A stretch of DNA of 64,000 nucleotides from Paenibacillus sp. NAIST15-1 (lineage in GTDB: Bacteria; Bacillota; Bacilli; Paenibacillales; Paenibacillaceae): the NCBI RefSeq assembly GCF_001894745.1, contig NZ_BBYF01000016.1, positions 62,001-126,000 of the forward strand, given 5' to 3'. The position numbers were made by a program, and so were the translations under genes. The first letter of the stretch is position 1. Each line of letters begins with the position of its first letter. This document shows, piece by piece, positions 16,642 through 26,800 of the stretch. Under the pieces are notes generated by a model. It searched no databases, was not told the origin of the DNA, and worked only from the letters and a program-made list of their open reading frames with translations.

Positions 16642-18279
16642 ATGTGGCAGGCGATTGCGCCTTATATACCAAGCTGGCAAGCGTTCGCGCAAGCGGCGAT
16701 TGCAGGCATTGTTCCTTTTGTATTATCGAAGATTATGTCTATCACGATGAAGGATGAAAATGATCAGGGGAATCGGAAAGCCGAGACGGCTTACGAGGGG
16801 TTTGTAGGCCATTTTGAGGAGGATCTCAATAAGGTCAAGGAAGATATCGGCCAGATGGAGGATGTGAACATACGATTGTTCCAGCTTGGCTATACGACAC
16901 AGCGTGCAGCGCTTGTGTTCGTTGGAGGGATTTCGGATCGGGACTTCATTGATAAGCACCTGCTGAAATCCTTGATGGGCGAGCTTCGGCCACCATCTGA
17001 GGGGGAAGCAGTTGCTTCTCCTGATTATATGTATACGAAGGAATATTTGATCGAGCATATCCTCCCTGTCGGATCGATGAAGGAGAATCGAATTGTTAAT
17101 GACTGTACGTACGATGTGTTGAAGGGCGATACGGCTTTGTTCATTGAAGGGCATATCGGAGCCATTATGTTCAATACGAGGAAGGTGAAGGTGCGCGGCG
17201 TGGACGAGCCGCCATCTGAGGTGCTCGTACGCGGACCAAGGCTTGGCTTCAATGAATGCCTCGTTGACAATATGACGCTGCTCAGGCAGCAAGGTGAGAA
17301 CAAGAAGCTCACTTTCATTCATCGCCGTGTCGGAACCCGGGTACAACGTGAGATGGTTCTCGCATACATCGAGGATATAGCGGATAAGCAGCTCGTTACC
17401 GATGTGCTGGATCGCATTAGCAAGATCGATATCGATGATGTTCCGGATTCAAGCTATATCGAACAGCTGATTGAGGATAATTACTTATCTCCTTTTCCGC
17501 AGCTGCAAAGCACGGAACGGTTGGATCGAACCTTTTGTGCCTTGATGGAAGGACGGGTGGCGATTTTTCTTGAGGGAAGCCCGTATGCTGCGCTTGCACC
17601 GGCGACGTTCACCATGCTGCTTCAATCGCCGGAGGATTATTATGAACGATGGATGGCGGGGACGCTAGTTCGTTGTCTGCGGTATTTTGCGGCATTTGTA
17701 TCAAATTTTGGCCCTTCCTTGTATATTTCCTTGATCTCATTCCATCAAGGTCTGATCCCAACGAAGCTGGCATTGTCCATTGCAGGCACCCGTGTTGGCG
17801 TTCCGTTCCCTGCAATCATCGAGGTACTCATTATGGAGGTGGCGCTGGAGATCTTGCGCGAAGCGGGTCTTCGCCTGCCGAAGCCGATTGGGCAGACGGT
17901 CGGTATTGTGGGCGGACTCGTTATCGGAGATGCCGCGGTTAGAGCGGGTATCGTCAGTCCATTCACGGTTATCGTTGTTGCAGTAACGGCGATATCCTCC
18001 TTCGCTATTCCGCAATACAGTGCAGGTATTTCTTTGCGCATTTTGCGGTTCATCGCGATATTTTTTGCATCGATCCTTGGCTTGTATGGTGTTGTTCTGT
18101 TCTTCTTAGTGCTATGCAGTCATCTCGTTAAGCTGAAGAGCTTCGGTGTGCCATATATGAGCCCTGCTGTGCCTTACCGTTTGTCAGATTGGAAAGACTT
18201 CATTTTGCGTGCCCCGCTAAGGCTGATGAAGAAGCGTCCCAAGATGCTGGACACACGTAATCCGACCCGTAAGGAGTAG
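16642..18279 (+). CDS. spore germination receptor subunit A (GerA/GerKA family)
   Basis: A-subunit of a GerA-type nutrient germinant receptor in the spore inner membrane. 545 aa. A large soluble N-terminal half (about 60-330) contains the family segments QLGYTTQRAALVFVGGISD, DVLKGDTALFIEGH, EVLVRGPRLGFNECLVDNMTLLRQ and EGRVAIFLEGSPYAALAPATF. Five to six membrane segments follow (about 340-510) with the PFPAIIEVLIMEVALEILREAGLRLPKP stretch. The extra N-terminal hydrophobic segment (residues 10-35) makes it longer than many relatives. The B and C subunits follow in the same operon. Confidence 0.94.
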   Translation: MWQAIAPYIPSWQAFAQAAIAGIVPFVLSKIMSITMKDENDQGNRKAETAYEGFVGHFEEDLNKVKEDIGQMEDVNIRLFQLGYTTQRAALVFVGGISDRDFIDKHLLKSLMGELRPPSEGEAVASPDYMYTKEYLIEHILPVGSMKENRIVNDCTYDVLKGDTALFIEGHIGAIMFNTRKVKVRGVDEPPSEVLVRGPRLGFNECLVDNMTLLRQQGENKKLTFIHRRVGTRVQREMVLAYIEDIADKQLVTDVLDRISKIDIDDVPDSSYIEQLIEDNYLSPFPQLQSTERLDRTFCALMEGRVAIFLEGSPYAALAPATFTMLLQSPEDYYERWMAGTLVRCLRYFAAFVSNFGPSLYISLISFHQGLIPTKLALSIAGTRVGVPFPAIIEVLIMEVALEILREAGLRLPKPIGQTVGIVGGLVIGDAAVRAGIVSPFTVIVVAVTAISSFAIPQYSAGISLRILRFIAIFFASILGLYGVVLFFLVLCSHLVKLKSFGVPYMSPAVPYRLSDWKDFILRAPLRLMKKRPKMLDTRNPTRKE

Positions 18280-18304
18280 CAGATAGAAGGAGCTGTAGAG
18301 AACC

Positions 18305-19420
18305 ATGAGTCAACCAATTGGATCGAGTGAAAAAATTACGACACAGCAAGCGGCTGTATTTGTAGCCAATTATATACTGGGAGTGGGGATTCTAACGCTC
18401 CCCCGAGCAGCAGCGGAGAAGGTGAAGACACCAGATATATGGCTGAGCGTCATTCTCGGCGGCCTTGTTGCTATGATAGCAGGCATTATTGTAGCGAAGC
18501 TCAGTCAGCAATTTCCAGGTAAGACCTTTTATGAATACAGTCAGCTTATAGTAGGGAAATGGCTAGGGATCGTGCTGAATGTGTCGATCATTATTTATTT
18601 CATCGCGACATCCGGTAATATGGTGCGAGCCATGTCGGAAGTAATGAACTTGTATTTGCTTGAAGGTACTCCACGCTGGGTGGTGATTATCTCCTTCCTG
18701 TGGGTGGGCATATATATCATGGTCGGTGGGGTATCCGCAATTGCTCGCTTCTTCGAAATTGTATTTCCGCTGACGGTTCTGATTATTACGGGATTGGCTC
18801 TGCTAAGTTTTAAAATATTTGACGTAAATAATTTAAGGCCAGTGCTAGGACAAGGGATAGGCCCTGTATTGAATGGTGTGAAGACGACAGGACTTTCTTT
18901 CTCCGGCTTTGAAATATTGCTCGTACTGCAGGCATATATGTCAACACCGAAGAAGGCTGTTCGTGCAGTTGTAATTGGCATTCTCATTCCGATGCTTTTT
19001 TACGTGGTTACTGTAGTGATGACAGTTGGATCTTTATCCATTGCTGGTGTTGTCAGCCGCACCTGGCCTACGATCACGCTGTTCCGCAGCTTCGAATATC
19101 CGGGGATCTTATTTGAACGATATGAATCGTTGCTGCTGGTCATCTGGGTAATTCAGATTTTTACTACATATGCGATTACACATTATGCGGCTGCGCTTGG
19201 CATGGCACGAATGACAAATAAGAATATTCGTCCGATGCTGTACTTGCTTATTCCGGTTATCTATATTGCCTCCATGTCTCCCAGAAATATTAATGATCTC
19301 TTCTCTATGGGAGATCGAATAGGTGACGCAGCCATGGTGATGTTCGGGATATTACCTATTATTTTGTTAATGATTGTGAAGTTGAGAAGGAGAATGGCAA
19401 GCGATGAGCAGGAACAATAA
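18305..19420 (+). CDS. spore germination receptor subunit B (GerB/GerKB family)
   Basis: Endospore germination permease of the APC superfamily, with ten predicted membrane segments in 371 aa. This subunit forms the germinant-binding pocket and probable ion channel in GerA-type receptors. The start TTQQAAVFVANYILGVGILTLPR matches the family. AGAAGGAG lies about 10 nt upstream and the gap to the A gene is 25 nt. The 3' end reaches the beginning of the region encoding the C subunit. Confidence 0.93.
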   Translation: MSQPIGSSEKITTQQAAVFVANYILGVGILTLPRAAAEKVKTPDIWLSVILGGLVAMIAGIIVAKLSQQFPGKTFYEYSQLIVGKWLGIVLNVSIIIYFIATSGNMVRAMSEVMNLYLLEGTPRWVVIISFLWVGIYIMVGGVSAIARFFEIVFPLTVLIITGLALLSFKIFDVNNLRPVLGQGIGPVLNGVKTTGLSFSGFEILLVLQAYMSTPKKAVRAVVIGILIPMLFYVVTVVMTVGSLSIAGVVSRTWPTITLFRSFEYPGILFERYESLLLVIWVIQIFTTYAITHYAAALGMARMTNKNIRPMLYLLIPVIYIASMSPRNINDLFSMGDRIGDAAMVMFGILPIILLMIVKLRRRMASDEQEQ

Positions 19421-19523
19421 GTGTCAGAACGTATCCAATCGTTGCTGCAATGTTGTCTTAGATGCTGCACAATCAGGTTGGCAATTGCGGGAGGATAAGT
19501 TAAGGAGATGCAAGCTGACAGCC

Positions 19524-20723
19524 ATGCGCATTGCGATCATCTCGCTTAGCATCCTGCTGCTCAGTGGGTGCTGGAGCCGAAGAGAAATAGAAGATTTGAA
19601 CATTACAGTAGCTGCAGCGTTGGACATTGGCCACATAGCGTCAGAGGAGCAAGAATTTGAGAAAAAGGGTGCAGATTATCCGCGTAATCAGAGGATTACA
19701 TTAACGTATCAAATGGCGAAGCCAGAGCAGTCTTCAGGGCAAGATGCATCAGGAAGCAAGAAAAAATATCGAAATGTGTCCCTGTCAGGGGATTCTTTAT
19801 ATCAGATTTCAAGAGAGACTTCCTTGAAGGAAACGAATCCAATATTCGGACAGCACTACAAAGCGCTTGTCATGGGTTCTGACTTGGCGCAGCAACTGAA
19901 TTTGCGAGATATACTGGACTTCTTTATGCGGGAGCAGGAATTTCGTCCTAGCTGCTTGGTTTATATTAGCCGGGGAACAGGGAAAGAGGTATTAGATGTA
20001 AATCTCACGGGAGACGTTCCAGCCTTTCGCTTGGTAGGGATATCTGATAATCACTATCGAACGAATCGTTTATTGAAGCCCTTGTCTCTCACCAACTTGC
20101 TGGAGAAGTTGAATTTGATGACCAGTTTCTTGATACAGAATGTCGTCACAGCCAAAGGGGAGCTGAAGCTGTCGGGAGCTTCCATTATATCAGGCAGTAC
20201 AGGCAAGCAGCTTGGCTATCTTGACGAAGAGGATATGGAAGCGGTGAACTGGATTCTGGGCGGTAGCAAGGGCGGTGTGCTAAAAAGTAAGGACATCATC
20301 ACCAACCAAGTATCCGTATATGAAATTACCAACGTGAAAAGTAAAATTACACCGCATGTTGAAAATGGCCGTATTTCTTTCGATGTAAAAGTAAAGTCGG
20401 ACGGTCGGCTAGGCGAGCAGATGATTAGCGATGGCAATGACTTTGACAATAAGTTTATTCGTCGCTTGGAAGAAGATGCTGAGAAGCAGATTAAAGAACT
20501 GGTGACCAAATTGCTGGATAAGCTGCAAAAGAAATACCACGCAGACGTGTTAGGATTTAGCGATAAGCTGCGTATCGCCTATCCTCGCCTGTGGGAGCAA
20601 GAGAAGAAGACATGGGATGAAACGTTCGCGACGACACCGATTCGGTATGATGTCCAAGTAACGATTAGAGAATATGGAACGACGAATATGAGAGAACGGC
20701 AAGTAGTAGGGAAGGAGGGTTAA
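19524..20723 (+). CDS. spore germination receptor subunit C (Ger(x)C lipoprotein)
   Basis: C-subunit lipoprotein on the outer face of the spore inner membrane, 399 aa. The signal MRIAIISLSILLLSGC has a clear lipobox (LLSGC), followed by WSRREIEDLN, the usual Ger(x)C beginning. The mature part carries the three alpha/beta subdomains of GerBC-like proteins (RNVSLSGDSLYQISRE, GDVPAFRLVGISDN). The reading frame is open back to an ATG at 19404 that overlaps the B gene and has AAGGAG upstream. That start would place 40 hydrophilic residues before the lipoprotein signal. I prefer 19524, although its own AAGGAG at 19502 is 16 nt away. Confidence 0.88.
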   Translation: MRIAIISLSILLLSGCWSRREIEDLNITVAAALDIGHIASEEQEFEKKGADYPRNQRITLTYQMAKPEQSSGQDASGSKKKYRNVSLSGDSLYQISRETSLKETNPIFGQHYKALVMGSDLAQQLNLRDILDFFMREQEFRPSCLVYISRGTGKEVLDVNLTGDVPAFRLVGISDNHYRTNRLLKPLSLTNLLEKLNLMTSFLIQNVVTAKGELKLSGASIISGSTGKQLGYLDEEDMEAVNWILGGSKGGVLKSKDIITNQVSVYEITNVKSKITPHVENGRISFDVKVKSDGRLGEQMISDGNDFDNKFIRRLEEDAEKQIKELVTKLLDKLQKKYHADVLGFSDKLRIAYPRLWEQEKKTWDETFATTPIRYDVQVTIREYGTTNMRERQVVGKEG

Positions 20724-20824
20724 GTCGGGTTCTATCGATTCATAGGTTGGGTATTATATACAGTGAAAACCCTGCTCTCCAATTGTTACAATGAATGCAC
20801 ATATAGTCTTTTGGATTTAAAATA

Positions 20825-20838
20825 CATGTGTACACATG
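20825..20838. promoter_or_regulatory. perfect 14-bp palindrome upstream of the PTS IIC-like gene
   Basis: CATGTGTACACATG is exactly self-complementary and centred 40 nt before the ATG at 20872. Probable operator of an unlinked regulator; no neighbouring regulator gene accounts for it. Confidence 0.45.
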
Positions 20839-20871
20839 ATTTGCCGCAGCACGTGCATTGGGGGAGAGAAG

Positions 20872-21927
20872 ATGCAAATCATTCAAGGAACATCCTTGCT
20901 GCTGCTTGTCCTATCTTTATTTAGCTTGTTCAGCTTCAAAGCGCCTAACGGAATGAAGGCGATGGGAGCCTTGGCGAACGCTGCAGTTGCCAGCTTCTTG
21001 GTTGAAGCATTCCAGCGATATGTTGGCGGTGATATGCTGCAGCTTGACTTCCTAAAAGAAGTGGGGGTAACGGCTGGCGGTATGGGAGGCGTGGCAGCAG
21101 CAGCGCTTGTGTCATTAGCAATGGGAGTATCACCAGTGTATTCGCTTATGCTAGGTGTTGCATGTGGCGGGCAGGGGCTGCTTCCGGGCTTTATCGCGGG
21201 ATACGTCGTCTCGTTCCTGGTTAAGGCATTCGAACGGAAGGTGCCGGCAGGACTTGATCTTATCGCCTGTATTGTGGTCGCAGCGCCACTGGTACGTTAT
21301 TTGGCGAAGCTTGTAGGTCCTATTGTAGATGCGACGCTGCTCAACATTGGCAGCATTATTTCGGCTACGGCTACCAATAATCCGATTATTATGGGCATTA
21401 TTTTGGGCGGTGTGATTACAGTTGTTGCGACTGCACCACTTAGCTCGATGGCCTTAACGGCTATGCTTGGCTTAACAGGATTGCCGATGGCAATCGGAGC
21501 CTTGTCCGTAATGGGGTCATCATTTATGAACTTCGTGTTCTTCCACCGCATGAAGTTCGGTGATCGTCGTACAACACTTGCAGTCGCTATTGAACCTTTG
21601 ACACAAGCGGATCTGATCTCAGCCAACCCAATCCCGGTGTATGTCACGAACTTCATTGGGGGGGCAGCCGCTGGGGTGGTAGTGGCGCTTTTCGGGCTGG
21701 TCAATGATGCGACAGGGACTGCAACACCGATTGCGGGACTTATGGTGATGTACGGTTTCAATGATCCAGTTATGGTTACGATTACGGCCGTGTTATGTGC
21801 ATTAGCCGGAGCTGGAGCAGGATTCCTTGGCTCGATTCTATTCCGCCATTATCCGATTCGTACGGTGGCTGAGGTTCGTGGTACACATCCTATTCAGGCT
21901 GATTCAACCAGTGAATCAGAAATATAA
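20872..21927 (+). CDS. PTS IIC-like membrane permease (PTS_EIIC_2 family)
   Basis: 351 aa, about nine to ten hydrophobic segments, very rich in Gly and Ala. It resembles the PTS_EIIC_2 family (LGVACGGQGLLPGFIAGYVVS, ATNNPIIMGIILGGVITVVATAPLSS, MSSFMNFVFFHRMKFG). It lacks any IIA or IIB domain and none is encoded nearby, so coupling to the phosphotransferase chain is not evident. The ATG at 20872 follows GGGGGAG at 20860-20866; an upstream in-frame ATG at 20836 overlaps the palindrome. Substrate unknown. Followed by a terminator at 22033. Confidence 0.8.
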   Translation: MQIIQGTSLLLLVLSLFSLFSFKAPNGMKAMGALANAAVASFLVEAFQRYVGGDMLQLDFLKEVGVTAGGMGGVAAAALVSLAMGVSPVYSLMLGVACGGQGLLPGFIAGYVVSFLVKAFERKVPAGLDLIACIVVAAPLVRYLAKLVGPIVDATLLNIGSIISATATNNPIIMGIILGGVITVVATAPLSSMALTAMLGLTGLPMAIGALSVMGSSFMNFVFFHRMKFGDRRTTLAVAIEPLTQADLISANPIPVYVTNFIGGAAAGVVVALFGLVNDATGTATPIAGLMVMYGFNDPVMVTITAVLCALAGAGAGFLGSILFRHYPIRTVAEVRGTHPIQADSTSESEI

Positions 21928-22032
21928 ATCGGGGAGAAGAAGGATCATGATAATCTGGGCATATCCCCAATCTACAAGGCATGCATATACGTTAATCAGG
22001 CGAGGGCGGAGCTTGCGGATCTGATCGATTGA

Positions 22033-22065
22033 GAGTGTTTCCACATGGGAGACGCTCTTTTTCTT
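22033..22065 (+). terminator. terminator after the PTS IIC-like gene
   Basis: Stem GAGTGTTTCC / GGAGACGCTC with two to three G-U pairs, loop ACATG, then CTTTTTCTT. The rest of 21928-22173 holds no gene. Confidence 0.75.
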
Positions 22066-22173
22066 CTATATTCCCGTTTTTTTGTGTAAACTGAAAGGAT
22101 ACAGAATTTCGCGGATGCTTGCGATCGGACAGGTCTTGGAAGAGCATTGCCGCAGTAATGGAGGGTATTGACG

Positions 22174-23802
22174 TTGCAGCAACCGGACGTATCTGTGGAC
22201 GACATCAACCGCTTAGCCGGTCAAATGAAGGAGCACTATTCGTACGCGACGCTGGAGCAGGGATGGCGCTATTACCGCAAGAATGCAGTATCCCATGTTC
22301 ATGAGGACGCGGGAAAAGCTCGGGTAATCAGGGCTGAAGTGCATGAGACGGAACGCTATCATGTGAGCCTCCATATGAAACGTGTCGAGGCGAGTACTTG
22401 CACTTGCCGAACTGGGAATGAGTGCAAGCATAGGGCGGCGCTGTTCTTTCAATTATGCGAGGCAGCAGGGAAGAAGCCTGAACTGTACCTGTCTGATTTC
22501 CGTCAAGCCTTCATTGAGCTTGAGAGACAACGTACGGCTGCTCGCAAGCGTGAAAAACAGAAGGCCGAACGGGAACGCCGCGTTAGAGCGAGTCAGATGA
22601 CCTTATCAGCAGATGCTTCCGCCAAGGACTGGCATCTCTTATTTCATAGAAAATACGCACGGCCGTTTACAGACTTCCAATCCTCTGTCGTGGATATTAC
22701 CAAGTGGGTTAAGGAGCAGTTGTATCGTGACAGCGAAGCGATGGCTGAGCCGGTGCGGACGCTGCTGCGCATGCATGTGCAGTTGTTCTTGATTCAGCAA
22801 TTGGCTGAGCGCTATGCGCAAGCTGCACGAGGCTACCATTCTCGCGATATATCCGCGGATGATGCTGTTCGTCCTTGTATGGAGGAGCTTACAGAATTAA
22901 GCCGCCGCTTCGCAGGCTCAAAGTTACCAAAGGCCTTTAAGGAGCATCTTCGCCACTTAGGTGTCGTGGCAGAGCAGGTGGCGCTATCTGAAGAGGAGTC
23001 CCCTGTAGATAGACTAGCTGCCTTTGCACTCGTGTGGTCGGGGGTATTGAACGATCCCGAAGAGCTGCAGCTTGAGCGTACACGGCTTAAGGAGAGGTTG
23101 AAGCCGTTATCCGAGCTTCGTCCCCGCCTGCGTGATTCAATTCGGGTCGCGCTTATCCATATTGAATCGTTGCTTGGCTGTGACGAGGATGCAATCGCTC
23201 ATGTGCATTCGCTTACTTTCTATAATGAACCTGAGCGCTTTGTACAGTATGCTAACGATCGAATGCACAGTGGAGATCACGAGAAGCTGCTGATGTGGTT
23301 GAAGGCGCTGGCTCCGATGGTCAGCCAATCCCGCCAACGAGAGCATTTGGAACGGTATTGGATGTTGTGGAAACAGGCTTATGATGCACACGTAGGTATG
23401 CATCAAGAACTTGATTCGCTGTTGCTGGCACTGCTGCCTGGTATATACCCGTATCTGTCTTCTTTCCTCCTAGAGCAGGGAAGATATCGTGATTGGGCTG
23501 ATATTCAGATCGCACGCCGCATATCGCCGGGGGAGGCAGATACGGCTGAATGGAGGCAAGTCGCTGCCGCGGCGCCAGACATGTTGCTGCCGTTATATCA
23601 TCAGGCCATTGAACGGCATATTGAGGAACGCAATCGCGATCAATACAGGATAGCGGTTACCTTGCTGCATGAGCTGCGTTCGATGTATGAACGCAAGGGC
23701 TCTCTTTCGACGTGGGAGCGGTACATGGATAACTTGCTGGAACGGTATTCTCGGTTAAGAGCATTTCAAGAAGAGTTGAGAGGAGGGGCACTGCTTACAT
23801 GA
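22174..23802 (+). CDS. SWIM zinc-finger protein (partner of the SNF2 ATPase; YwqB-like)
   Basis: 542 aa. A SWIM zinc-binding motif CxCx5CxH is complete near the N-terminus (Cys76, Cys78, Cys84, His86: CTCRTGNECKH). It is preceded by the usual YATLEQGWRYYRKNAV segment. The remaining 430 residues are helical and unannotated. SWIM proteins paired with SNF2 ATPases are known in Bacilli (ywqB-ywqA in B. subtilis) and are thought to act on DNA, though the role is unsettled. The start is a TTG at 22174, 8 nt after GGAGGG; a TTG two codons earlier is too close. The stop overlaps the SNF2 start (ATGA). Confidence 0.85.
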   Translation: MQQPDVSVDDINRLAGQMKEHYSYATLEQGWRYYRKNAVSHVHEDAGKARVIRAEVHETERYHVSLHMKRVEASTCTCRTGNECKHRAALFFQLCEAAGKKPELYLSDFRQAFIELERQRTAARKREKQKAERERRVRASQMTLSADASAKDWHLLFHRKYARPFTDFQSSVVDITKWVKEQLYRDSEAMAEPVRTLLRMHVQLFLIQQLAERYAQAARGYHSRDISADDAVRPCMEELTELSRRFAGSKLPKAFKEHLRHLGVVAEQVALSEEESPVDRLAAFALVWSGVLNDPEELQLERTRLKERLKPLSELRPRLRDSIRVALIHIESLLGCDEDAIAHVHSLTFYNEPERFVQYANDRMHSGDHEKLLMWLKALAPMVSQSRQREHLERYWMLWKQAYDAHVGMHQELDSLLLALLPGIYPYLSSFLLEQGRYRDWADIQIARRISPGEADTAEWRQVAAAAPDMLLPLYHQAIERHIEERNRDQYRIAVTLLHELRSMYERKGSLSTWERYMDNLLERYSRLRAFQEELRGGALLT

Positions 23803-26800
23803 TCGAACAATCGCCTTGGAACGTGGAATGCTTGAGACGAAGCGACGGTACATTCCTGGTATTTCATAGTGGAATGAGGCGGGACGTGCGAACACTGAAG
23901 CATCTGTTGTTCGGTTGGCATGCTCCTTCCTTCTACGGTACGATGCTCCCTGTAGAGGGAGAGGGGCGTATTGAAGGGATTGTTGTTACCGCGGCTGAAA
24001 TGCTGGAGGTGATAGCGATGACGCCGCACGTAGGTTGGACAGAGTTGAAATCAGGAGACAGCTTCCGCATTCTAAGTGAGACGGCTAAGCTGTATATGGC
24101 TCTGCTGCAAGAGGGGCGATATGAGCCGTCTTACGACAAATGGAAAGCGGGTGCATTCGGCTGGGAACTGCTGTTAAGCGAATCCGAGCAGAAGCAGCAG
24201 CGCGAATTGCTTCACCAAGCGCAACAGATCGAGCATCCCGAGCTTGTCCATTGGTTCGATGTGTTGATGACAGAACTGCTAACGGATAATCAGGAGCGAG
24301 ACTCATTGCGCGCTGCCGCTCTGCGTGCACGCCCGGAACTGGAGGAGCTGCGCATTCCCCTGCAATCATCGCAGTGGACGGGGGAGCAAGATTGGCTCGA
24401 AATGATAGGCTGGACCCGAGATGAGACACCCTTCCGTGTTGTGCTTCGTATTGATGAGCCAGAACAGGAGCGGATGCCTTGGGCGCTTCGCATCTTGCTG
24501 CAGGACAAGATGGATCCGAATGCTCTAATTGGATGCGTATTGAGCGAGTATAGGATTGATGGCGAGATCAGGAGCCAAGTGAAGGCAGCTGCAGGAGATT
24601 TCCCGGAAGAATGGAAGCCATTCCTCCAAGAGAGGCTGATTCGAGATATCGGAAAGGTGCTGCAAATCGCCCCTTGGCTTGAGGATTCCGGGGTTAGCCG
24701 GAAGCTTCTATTGGAGCAGCCGGAACGCACCAGTATGCATGAGACAGAAACAGGTTTGAAAACAAAGCAAGAAGATCAAGAGGACACAGAGAACCGTTCT
24801 CTCCGATTGAAGACGAAGCTTAGCGAAGAGGATGCATGGCGCTTCTTAGCTGAGGGAAGCCTTCAGCTAGCAGAGGCTGGGTTCCGGGTCATTGTGCCTG
24901 CTTGGTGGCAGCGTGTGCGCCAGATGAGAACTCGGCTAAAGGCGAGGGTTCCTTCTTCCGCAGGTTCCTTCTCCGCTTCTGCGATGGGATTGAATCAGAT
25001 GATTCAGTTCGATTGGAGACTCGCGGTAGGTGACGTGAACTTAAGTGAAGCGGAATTCCGTCAGCTCATCGAACAAGATCGCAGGCTTGTTCAACTCCAT
25101 GGCCAATGGATTCAATTGAATCCGGATGACGTGAAGGAAATTCGCCGCTTGATGAAGCAAGTCGATGGCGGTGGGATGACATTCGGCGAGGTGCTTGAGC
25201 ATCATATGGCCATGGAACGGAAGCGTCTGGAGGAAGGGCTGCTGGATGAAGATATTGAGCGTGACAATAGCCTACAGCTTGAACTGGAACTGAATGAGCA
25301 GTTGCAGCATTGGCTAGGCATGCTACAGCATCATGAATCGATTCCACCTAGTAAGTTGCCGGTAGGATTGCAGGGAACACTGCGGAAGTATCAGGCTGAT
25401 GGATACTCTTGGCTAATGTTCCTTCGTCAATTCGGCCTTGGCGCCTGTCTTGCGGATGATATGGGGCTTGGTAAGACGATACAATGGATAGCCTATGTAC
25501 TGAGAGTGAAGGAAATGGAACCGGCGTCAGGGGCTTCTCTATTGATCTGTCCAACTTCACTTATTGGGAACTGGCAGAGAGAGCTGGAACGATTTGCGCC
25601 GGATGTTCGAGTGTATTTGCATTATGGTGCTGACCGAATCAGGGATGAGCGATTTGCAGAGGAGATTCGCATGGCTGATGTGGTCATCACAACATACACG
25701 TTGGCCTTGATGGATCGTGAGCTACTATGGCCAATCATGTGGAACTCGCTATGCTTGGATGAGGCGCAAAACATTAAGAACCCTTATGCGAAGCAGTCTG
25801 CGGCCATTCGGAAGCTGCGCGCGAAACACCGGATTGCCTTGACCGGTACGCCAATGGAGAATCATTTGACGGAGCTGTGGTCGATCTTTGATTTCGTAAA
25901 TCCAGGATATTTGGGCACGTTGGCACAATTCCGAAGAACGTACGTGAATCCGATTGAACGTGGTCGAGATGCAGAGTGGACGAAGCTTGTGCAGCGGCTT
26001 GTGCAGCCATTTCTGCTGCGCAGGCTGAAACGGGATCCTGAGATTCAGCTTGACTTGCCGGATAAGAATGAATCGAAGGTCTACGTTCCTCTGACCGCGG
26101 AGCAAGCCTCGGTGTATGAGCAGACGCTGCAGACACTGTTCGATGATCTGGATCGACTCGATCCAATGGAACGAAGGGGCAGAGTGCTCACTGCGTTGAC
26201 GAAGCTGAAGCAGGTATGCAATCATCCATCACTTGTGCTGCGAGACCGAGTATCTGGACGGGATTCCGCTCGTTCAGGCAAGCTGACACGCCTGCTAGAG
26301 ATGCTGGATGAGCTGCAGTCGACGGGAGAGCGGAGTCTCATCTTCACACAGTATGCTGAGACGGGCAAGCTGCTGCAAGAGGTGCTGGAGCGAAACATGA
26401 GGGAGACCGTTCCGTTTCTGCATGGCAGTGTGCCGAAGGCAGAACGGGATCGCATGGTTCAGCGCTTCCAGGACGAGTCACTTCCAGCAGAAGAACGTCC
26501 GCGCATCTTCATTCTGTCGCTAAAGGCTGGTGGAACGGGACTGAATTTGACAGCTGCCAATCATGTGTTCCATTACGACCGCTGGTGGAACCCAGCGGTG
26601 GAGAATCAGGCTTCCGACCGGGCATACCGTATTGGGCAGACGCGGAATGTGCAGGTGTATAAGTTGATTGCACTCGGCACGTTGGAAGAGCGAATTGACG
26701 ATATGATTGAGCAGAAGCAAACTTTGAATGAGCAGGTAATTGGCGGTGGAGAGAAGTGGATTACAGAGCTGTCCCCAACCGAATTGAGAGATTTGTTCGC

